The notes below the pieces were generated by a model, which was not told where the DNA came from, ran no database searches, and was given only the letters and a program-made list of their open reading frames with translations. A DNA stretch of 14,609 nt from an uncultured Pseudomonas sp. (GTDB lineage: Bacteria; Pseudomonadota; Gammaproteobacteria; Pseudomonadales; Pseudomonadaceae), in the NCBI GenBank assembly GCA_946886875.1, contig CAMPJN010000054.1, positions 1-14,609 on the forward strand, read 5' to 3'. A program made the translations under genes and the position numbers. Position 1 is the first letter of the stretch; each line of letters starts with the position of its first letter. Shown here piece by piece: positions 7,592 to 14,609 of this stretch.

Positions 7592-7893
7592 CTGGTGCTG
7601 TTTCGTGGCGAGATCGACATCAGCGGCAAGGTGATCGTCATGCTGGAGCCGAAATGGCGGCTGCACTACTTAGCCCATTTCGACAGACTCGATGCCTCCC
7701 CCGGCCAGCCAGTGCGGCCCGGCAGCACGCTCGGCGCAGTGGGCGAGACCGGCAATGTCCGGGGCAAACCACCCCATCTGCATTATTCGATTGTCACGCT
7801 GCTGCCCTACCCATGGCGCATCGACGCCAGTACCCAGGGTTGGAAGAAGACGTGTTCTACCTCGACCCGGATCGGATTCTCAGAAGCGACTGA
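7592..7893 (+). pseudogene. Truncated, frameshifted copy of the M23 peptidase
   Basis: From CTG at 7592 the translation LVLFRGEIDISGKVIVML aligns with residue 72 onward of the intact M23 protein encoded at 1392-1904. Similarity continues through WRLHY-LAH-FD and GKPPHLHY to GWKK, about 73% identical by hand. The first 71 codons are missing, taking away the signal peptide and the zinc ligands equivalent to H52 and D56. After GWKK, two extra bases (CG at 7851-7852) shift the frame. Reading resumes one frame over as VFYLDPDRILRSD and stops at 7891-7893, matching MFYLNPDQVLSPK of the parent. It cannot give an active enzyme. It fills the gap between the two binding-protein genes. Confidence 0.9.
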
Positions 7894-7938
7894 CCGGGCG
7901 GCCGGGCATAGCGACCATGCGTGGGGTCTTGGCTGTTC

Positions 7939-7958
7939 GCGGTCATGACCGAGACCGC
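7939..7958. promoter_or_regulatory. 12-bp palindrome and overlapping stem upstream of SBP2
   Basis: CGGTCATGACCG (7940-7951) is a perfect palindrome. An overlapping stem pairs GCGGTC (7939-7944) with GACCGC (7953-7958). It lies directly before the conserved upstream block of the second binding-protein gene and is absent from copy 1. It could be an operator or a weak terminator for transcription from the left; no U-tract follows. Confidence 0.33.
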
Positions 7959-7960
7959 AG

Positions 7961-8135
7961 CTTAATAAGCAATCACGACATAAATCGTTATTTATAGCGC
8001 GGACAAATATATATAGCCATTCGACTTCACCCTGACCAAGTACTAGTTTTAATAGACGTATTCATAACGAAAAATCGACAGGCACCGATTCGATAAAAGC
8101 CAGTCGTATACTCCGTGCGGCTCGAGGGTTACAGT
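7961..8135 (+). repeat. Upstream block, copy 2 (paralogous to 6565-6739)
   Basis: Gapless counterpart of 6565-6739. It has CTTAATAA at 7961, the identical 23-bp core at 8003-8025, ACTAG-TTTAATA at 8042-8053 and GAGGG at 8124-8128, 7 nt before the ATG. That both distance and core survive while the bases between have drifted suggests a retained promoter or regulatory element. The left limit of similarity is near CTTAATAA. Confidence 0.8.
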
Positions 8136-8891
8136 ATGCCTATGCGGATATCCAAGCTGATCGCAATTTTAATTCCGTTGATTATTTCTTCATTGGCGCG
8201 AGCCGAGTCCACTTGGGAAACCCTGGACTACATCACCGAAGAACATCCTCCCTACAACTATACGGAGAGCGGCATCGCCCGCGGCATTGCAGTTGATGTG
8301 CTGCTGGAATCCGCAGCGCTCGTGGGCCTCCCCATCCAACGTAAGAACATCTACTCATTGCCCTGGGCTCGTGGCTACCAGATGGTAAGCAAAGGCCCGG
8401 GCGTAATGCTGTTCTCCACGACCCGTACCAGTGATCGAGAACCCTTGTTTAAATGGGTAGGGCCGATCGTGGCCTCTCGTATCGTGCTCTTGGCGCTCCG
8501 GGACAAACAACTCCGCGTGACCAACCCCAAAGACCTGAGTGCTTATAAGATCGGCGTTATTCGCGACGACATCGGCCATCAAGTGATCAACCAGCTCGGC
8601 ATAGAGAATGAAAGCTTGAAGATTTCATCGAACCCGGTGGCCCTGGCGAATATGTTGGAAAGAGGCCGAATCGATTTTTGGGCCTACAACGAAATCACCG
8701 CGATTTGGTTTATTAAAAAATTAGGGTTCGACAGTTCGCGATTCTCCGCGGAATACCTTCTAAAAGAAGGCGAGATGTATTACGCCTTTAGCCTGGACAC
8801 CGCAGACGCGGAAATAGACACCTTACAAAAGGGGCTGGACCAGCTGAAACAACAGCAACGCTATCTGGACATCATTAATTACTACAGATAA
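8136..8891 (+). CDS. Family-3 periplasmic solute-binding protein, paralogue 2
   Basis: A 251-residue paralogue of the protein at 6740-7486, with signal peptide MPMRISKLIAILIPLIISSLARA and cleavage before ESTWETLDYITEEHPPYNY. It keeps LPWARGYQMV, TTRTSDRE, IGVIRDDIGHQ and NMLERGRIDFWAYNE. The main length change is three extra residues (TNPKD versus GD region) just before DLSAYKIGV. Differences are concentrated in the signal peptide and in two surface stretches (around LALRDKQLRV and the C-terminal helices), while the presumed cleft segments are nearly unchanged. Ligand specificity is therefore likely to be similar, though this is inference. GAGGG at 8124-8128 sets the start. No transporter partner is adjacent. 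The following gene, an AraC regulator, is a separate unit 140 bp away. Confidence 0.92.
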   Translation: MPMRISKLIAILIPLIISSLARAESTWETLDYITEEHPPYNYTESGIARGIAVDVLLESAALVGLPIQRKNIYSLPWARGYQMVSKGPGVMLFSTTRTSDREPLFKWVGPIVASRIVLLALRDKQLRVTNPKDLSAYKIGVIRDDIGHQVINQLGIENESLKISSNPVALANMLERGRIDFWAYNEITAIWFIKKLGFDSSRFSAEYLLKEGEMYYAFSLDTADAEIDTLQKGLDQLKQQQRYLDIINYYR

Positions 8892-8907
8892 AGGCCTGAT
8901 CCGCCTT

Positions 8908-8931
8908 GCTTGTACAAGCGCCCTGAGCGCT
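8908..8931. promoter_or_regulatory. Palindrome and short stem between SBP2 and the AraC gene
   Basis: GCTTGTACAAGC (8908-8919) is a perfect 12-bp palindrome. Partly overlapping it, AGCGC (8917-8921) pairs with GCGCT (8927-8931). The site could be a weak terminator for the binding-protein gene or an operator for the AraC gene at 9032. No U-tract is close by. Confidence 0.3.
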
Positions 8932-9031
8932 GGCGACTTACCTTTTCTGCTTGCCAAATATTGCGCTTTTTCGCCTGCGGGGCTGGCGCTCACCAACACC
9001 CGGAGTAGCATGGCTTGGCAGAGGACAACCC

Positions 9032-9907
9032 ATGTCGCAACTCGACCAAAGCCAGGTGTTCCTGGCGATGTACAGCTCGCCCAATTCCAAACTGTTGCAC
9101 AGCGCCGAGCTGGGCGATGGGCTGGCGGCTGCGAGTTGGAGTAACAGCCACGACACCCGCGACTACGAAGCGCCGAGCCATCACACGCTGTCCTGCTACA
9201 TGGCCGGCGGCACCGGCACCTTTCGCCGCGAGCGCCCGCATGACAAAGGCGCGCCGGACAAACTGTGCATTCTGCCGGCCGGCCATCGCTCGGCCTGGGT
9301 GATCAATGGCGACATTCAGCTGCTGCACCTGTATGTCAGCGAGGAGCAGTACGCCCTGGGCGCGGTTCGCCTGCTCGATCGCGAGCCCCGTGAGTTGCAG
9401 CTGCGCGAGGGCACTTTTCTCGACGACCCGCAGCAGGCCCAACGCTTTCGCCAGCTTGGTCGCCTCGATTGGCAGGAGCCCGGCGAGCGTCTGCTGACCA
9501 GCAGCCTGGCCCACGACCTGCTCGATCATGCGCTGCTGTCCCAGGTCGGCCGCCGCGACGGCCTGCGCCTGACCGGCGGTTTGGCGCCGGCTCAACGCAA
9601 ACGGCTGCGCGAGTTTATCGATGGTCATCTGGACCAACCCTTGAGCCTGGGCCAACTGGCCGAACTGTGCGCACTGTCCGAATACCATTTCGCGCGGATG
9701 TTCAGCCTCAGCTTCGGCGTACCGCCGCACCGCTATCTGTTGGCACGACGCATCGAGCGCGCCCGCGATCTGCTACGCAGCAGTCGCTTGCCTTTCGGCG
9801 AGATCGCCCTGGCCTGCGGCTTCGCCAGTGCCAGCCATTTCAGCAATCGCTTCCGCCAGGCCATGGGCGCCACGCCGGGGCAATACCGCAGCGCATTCGC
9901 CGGCTGA
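9032..9907 (+). CDS. AraC-family transcriptional regulator
   Basis: A 291-residue AraC/XylS-type regulator. The N-terminal part (about residues 20-135) is a cupin-like sensor domain, with HHTLSCYMAGGTGTFRRERP, LCILPAGHRSAW and DIQLLHLYV strands. The C-terminal double helix-turn-helix covers about 188-288: LSLGQLAELCALSEYHFARMF then PHRYLLARRIERARDLLR, followed by FGEIALACGFASASHFSNRF and GATPGQYR, all close to family consensus. The effector is unknown. The start at 9032 has AGAGGA 6-12 nt upstream; the frame is open further upstream to 8951, but that stretch does not look like protein. No neighbour is an obvious target: the binding-protein gene lies 140 bp before and the SNF2 gene 170 bp after. 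Confidence 0.95.
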   Translation: MSQLDQSQVFLAMYSSPNSKLLHSAELGDGLAAASWSNSHDTRDYEAPSHHTLSCYMAGGTGTFRRERPHDKGAPDKLCILPAGHRSAWVINGDIQLLHLYVSEEQYALGAVRLLDREPRELQLREGTFLDDPQQAQRFRQLGRLDWQEPGERLLTSSLAHDLLDHALLSQVGRRDGLRLTGGLAPAQRKRLREFIDGHLDQPLSLGQLAELCALSEYHFARMFSLSFGVPPHRYLLARRIERARDLLRSSRLPFGEIALACGFASASHFSNRFRQAMGATPGQYRSAFAG

Positions 9908-10039
9908 GCCCTCAAGCGCACCAAGCCACCTGGCCTGGAAATCGCTCGATACATACTGTCCAACCTCCCGCTCGTAACAAGCTGCTAAACCACCGGGGCT
10001 GTGCCAGAATCATCGGCTTTGTCGACCTTTGGCCGTGTC

Positions 10040-10077
10040 ATGTCCGCACTCAACCGTTCCGCCACGAGACTCGCCTG

Positions 10078-10078
<1 letters not shown>
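10040..10078 (+). CDS. Possible 12-codon leader ORF overlapping the SNF2 start
   Basis: ATG at 10040 opens a 12-residue frame (MSALNRSATRLA) whose TGA overlaps the SNF2 gene's ATG as TGATG at 10076-10080. Such overlaps can couple translation of a leader to the next gene. There is no good ribosome-binding site before the leader ATG, and the SNF2 start itself has only a weak GAGA at about 10066. This may be chance. Confidence 0.18.
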
Positions 10079-12711
<2,633 letters not shown>

Positions 12712-12744
12712 TCTATTGCAGCAAGCGCTGCCCCTTGCCCCGAG

Positions 12745-12768
12745 TGCGATCCGAGGGAACTCGGCGCA
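12745..12768 (+). terminator. Hairpin after the SNF2 gene
   Basis: CCGAG (12751-12755), a GGAA loop and CTCGG (12760-12764) form a stem, extended by TGCG/CGCA across a 2-nt bulge. It starts 34 bp past the SNF2 stop. A stable stem with GNRA-like loop but no U-tract, so it is a possible Rho-independent-like or 3'-protecting hairpin rather than a classic terminator. Confidence 0.35.
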
Positions 12769-12822
12769 CCCACCATCGCTTCCCCTTACCCTCCCCACGC
12801 AAGCATTGTTACAACTGCACGC

Positions 12823-12851
12823 TTGCCCGGCGTGACCATCAGTCATAGCAT
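12823..12851 (+). promoter_or_regulatory. Candidate promoter of the tetR-efflux operon
   Basis: TTGCCC (12823-12828) and TAGCAT (12846-12851) are 17 nt apart, each matching the sigma-70 consensus at 4 of 6 positions. The -10 box is embedded in the palindromes at 12831-12865, as expected for an autorepressed regulator gene. Pattern match only. Confidence 0.38.
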
Positions 12852-12865
12852 GACCGACGGTCACG
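12831..12865. promoter_or_regulatory. Nested palindromes, candidate TetR operator
   Basis: Three overlapping dyads occupy 35 bp just before the tetR start: CGTGACC (12831-12837) with GGTCACG (12859-12865); GTCAT-AGC-ATGAC (12842-12854); and TGACCG-A-CGGTCA (12851-12863). They cover the -10 region of the candidate promoter. TetR-family repressors commonly bind such dyads in front of their own operon, so this is the probable operator. The dyads are seen directly; binding is inferred. Confidence 0.55.
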
Positions 12866-12883
12866 TCACCTGTGTGGAATTCA

Positions 12884-13540
12884 ATGCGCCTGCAAGATCG
12901 CCTCTTCGAACAACGGGAAACCGCCATCCTCGCCGCCGCGCGTCAGCTGTTCAGGGCGCAGCCCTGGGACCGCGTGACCATCGCCGAGGTGGCCACCGCC
13001 GCCGGCATCGGCAAGGGCACTGTGTACAAGCACTTCCCCAGCAAGGAGGCGCTCTATGCACGCCTGGTGCTGGATCTGAGCCGCGATAATCTTGCCGAAT
13101 TACGCGCCCTGCACGCCGCACATCCGCCACAGCAAGCCATGCGCCTGGTGTTGCAACGGGCTTTCGAGCAGATGCTCGCCGATCCGATTCAGGCGCAACT
13201 GTGCCAACACTGCGACCGCCCGGAATTCCAAGAGCGCTTGGAAACCCCGTATCGCCAACAATTTTTCGAGTTGGAAGAGCAATTCCAGGGGTTCTTCGGT
13301 CAGATGCTCAACGCCGCTCTCGGCAACCACAGCTTGAGTCAGGCCGAGTGTCAGAACCTGCTGTGGGGCGTGGAAGCTTGCGTCAACGGAGTGATGGCGC
13401 GCATCGCCTCCGGCGGCTTCAGCCATTGGGCCGAGCCCATCGCCCTGGACGAGTATTTCCAGCGCGTCACCGACTTTATCCTCGCCGGCCTGAATGCTCA
13501 GGCCGCCGCTCTTCTCGCCCAACCAGACCGCCACGAGTAA
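12884..13540 (+). CDS. TetR-family transcriptional regulator of an efflux operon
   Basis: A 218-residue TetR-type repressor of usual length. The DNA-binding domain is residues about 9-55: ETAILAAARQLFRAQPWDRV, then the helix-turn-helix IAEVATAAGIGKGTVYKHF with PSKEALYARLV. The C-terminal helical domain has a small cysteine/histidine cluster (LCQHCDRPEF), plausible for ligand or metal contact but not proven. The ATG at 12884 has GGA 5-8 nt upstream; a GTG at 12872 is an alternative. The stop codon is 5 bp from the start of the membrane fusion protein gene, so the regulator is the first gene of the efflux operon and probably represses it together with itself through the palindromes at 12831-12865. 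Confidence 0.95.
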   Translation: MRLQDRLFEQRETAILAAARQLFRAQPWDRVTIAEVATAAGIGKGTVYKHFPSKEALYARLVLDLSRDNLAELRALHAAHPPQQAMRLVLQRAFEQMLADPIQAQLCQHCDRPEFQERLETPYRQQFFELEEQFQGFFGQMLNAALGNHSLSQAECQNLLWGVEACVNGVMARIASGGFSHWAEPIALDEYFQRVTDFILAGLNAQAAALLAQPDRHE

Positions 13541-13545
13541 CCGCC

Positions 13546-14609
13546 ATGTTCAGTCAGCTGTCCAAACGCCCCTGGTTGATCGCCGTCGCCATTAGCCTGC
13601 TGTTGCTGTTGTGGCTGCTCAGCGGCTCATTGTTCACCGCCAAGAAAGCCGCCAGCGCCGACCTGCCGGCCGCCGAGCCTGGGTTGGCCAAGGTCGAGAT
13701 CCAATGGCTGCAGGCCAGCCCGATGCAGCGCCAGCATGTGGTGCAGGGGCAGATCGAAGCCTGGCGCCGGGTCGAGTTGCGTGCGCAGATCAGCGGTCGC
13801 GTAGTGAGCCTGGACCAGGACAAGGGCAGCCCGGTCGCGGCCAACCAGTTGCTGCTGAGCCTGTCCGCGGATAACCGCCCGGCCCAGGTGGCGCGTGGCG
13901 AAGCCGATGTGCGCCAGCGCCAGGCCGACGTCACCGGCGCCAGCCACCTGCGCGAACGCAATCTGGTTTCCGCCAACGAGTTGATCCGCCTGCAAAGCGA
14001 GTTGGCCAAGGCCAAGGCGGAACTGGACATGGCGCGCATCCAGCTGGGCAATACCAAAATTACCGCGCCCTTCGCCGGGGTCTACGACCAGCGCATGGTC
14101 GAGTTGGGCGACTTCGTGCAACCCGGCCAAAGCCTGCTGACCCTGGTGGATATCAGCCAACTCAAGGTCAGCGCGCAGATTCCGCAACAGGACGTCGGCC
14201 AATTGCGTATCGGTCAGAGCGTACAGGTGCAGCTGCTCGACGGTCGCGAGATGGAGGGAAGGTTGCACTTTATCGCCGCCGCAGCCGACCCCGGCTCACG
14301 CAGTTTTCGTGTCGAGGTCAAGCTCGCCAATCCTGACGCCTTGCGCCTGGCCGGTGCCAGCGCGACCCTGCGCATCCAGACCGGCGAGACCTTGGCCCAC
14401 CGTCTCTCGCCGGCCCTGCTCAGCCTCGATCAGGCTGGTCGCCAGGGGGTGAAGTGGGTCAACCAACAACAGCAGGTCGAATTCACCCCGGTGCAGTTGA
14501 TCAGCGTCGACAGTCAGGGCGCCTGGGTCAGCGGCTTACCGCAGAAAGTAGCGCTGATCACCCTCGGCCAGGGCTTCGTCGAGCCGGGCCAGCAGGTCGC
14601 CGCGCAATT
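13546..14609 (+). CDS. RND efflux membrane fusion (periplasmic adaptor) protein, 3' end cut by window
   Basis: 354 codons are visible before the window ends. The N-terminus MFSQLSKRPWLIAVAISLLL with a following LLWLLSG is a single inner-membrane anchor rather than a lipoprotein signal. Then come the first half of the lipoyl domain (RRVELRAQISGRVVSLDQDKG, about 68-88), a short alpha hairpin (about 105-163), the second lipoyl half (NTKITAPFAGVYDQRMVELG and DFVQPGQSLLTLVD), and a beta-barrel segment (LKVSAQIPQQDVGQLRIGQS). The protein links an inner-membrane RND pump to an outer-membrane channel. The partner RND permease should begin just beyond the window. The short hairpin is typical of adaptors found with TetR-MFP-RND operons. 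The substrate cannot be predicted. Translation is probably coupled to tetR, since only 5 bp separate them and no strong ribosome-binding site is present. Confidence 0.93.
   Translation, partial: MFSQLSKRPWLIAVAISLLLLLWLLSGSLFTAKKAASADLPAAEPGLAKVEIQWLQASPMQRQHVVQGQIEAWRRVELRAQISGRVVSLDQDKGSPVAANQLLLSLSADNRPAQVARGEADVRQRQADVTGASHLRERNLVSANELIRLQSELAKAKAELDMARIQLGNTKITAPFAGVYDQRMVELGDFVQPGQSLLTLVDISQLKVSAQIPQQDVGQLRIGQSVQVQLLDGREMEGRLHFIAAAADPGSRSFRVEVKLANPDALRLAGASATLRIQTGETLAHRLSPALLSLDQAGRQGVKWVNQQQQVEFTPVQLISVDSQGAWVSGLPQKVALITLGQGFVEPGQQVAAQ

Noticed and set aside
9469..10077. Upstream extension of the SNF2 protein to 9469
   Set aside because: It overlaps the 3' half of the AraC gene in another frame and is arginine-rich shadow sequence.

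Overview
The window is GC-rich, densely coded gammaproteobacterial DNA. Gene content and protein style (EamA exporter, DoxX/LysR pair, lone periplasmic binding proteins, SWIM-SNF2 helicase, TetR followed by an RND adaptor) point to a Pseudomonas or close relative. This assignment comes from family resemblance, not a database search. I see no rRNA, tRNA, CRISPR array, transposase, integrase or recognisable defence system.

Layout. On the minus strand, 1-1225 holds the start of a hotdog-fold thioesterase-like gene (cut by the window edge) preceded by an EamA/DMT exporter. Divergent from these, 1392-1904 is a small exported M23 metallopeptidase. It converges, 8 bp apart, with a very large minus-strand gene (1913-4912) for a 999-aa WG-repeat/Sel1-repeat protein. 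Next come a minus-strand DoxX-family membrane protein (5139-5573) and a divergent LysR regulator (5650-6534), sharing a 76-bp intergenic region.

6535-8891 is the most unusual part. Two paralogous family-3 solute-binding protein genes (6740-7486 and 8136-8891, about 74% identical by hand alignment) lie in the same orientation. Each is preceded by a colinear AT-rich upstream block of about 175 bp that keeps identical spacing and contains a 23-bp identical core. Between them lies a decayed copy of the M23 peptidase (7592-7893), lacking its first 71 codons and carrying a 2-nt frameshift. The simplest reading is that an ancestral M23-SBP pair was duplicated, one M23 copy decayed, and the block 1913-6534 now separates the intact M23 gene from its SBP partner.

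9032-9907 is an AraC regulator and 10078-12711 a SWIM/SNF2 helicase-like ATPase. 12884-13540 is a TetR regulator whose promoter region contains nested palindromes. It runs directly into an RND-efflux membrane fusion protein (13546 to the window end, incomplete); the RND pump gene would be expected just beyond the edge.

Functionally this is mostly a set of independent small units: a local-regulator/membrane-protein pair (LysR/DoxX), a TetR-controlled efflux operon, an envelope peptidase and orphan binding proteins. No obviously new multi-gene system is visible. The best leads are the M23/SBP duplication with its conserved upstream block and the large WG-Sel1 protein.
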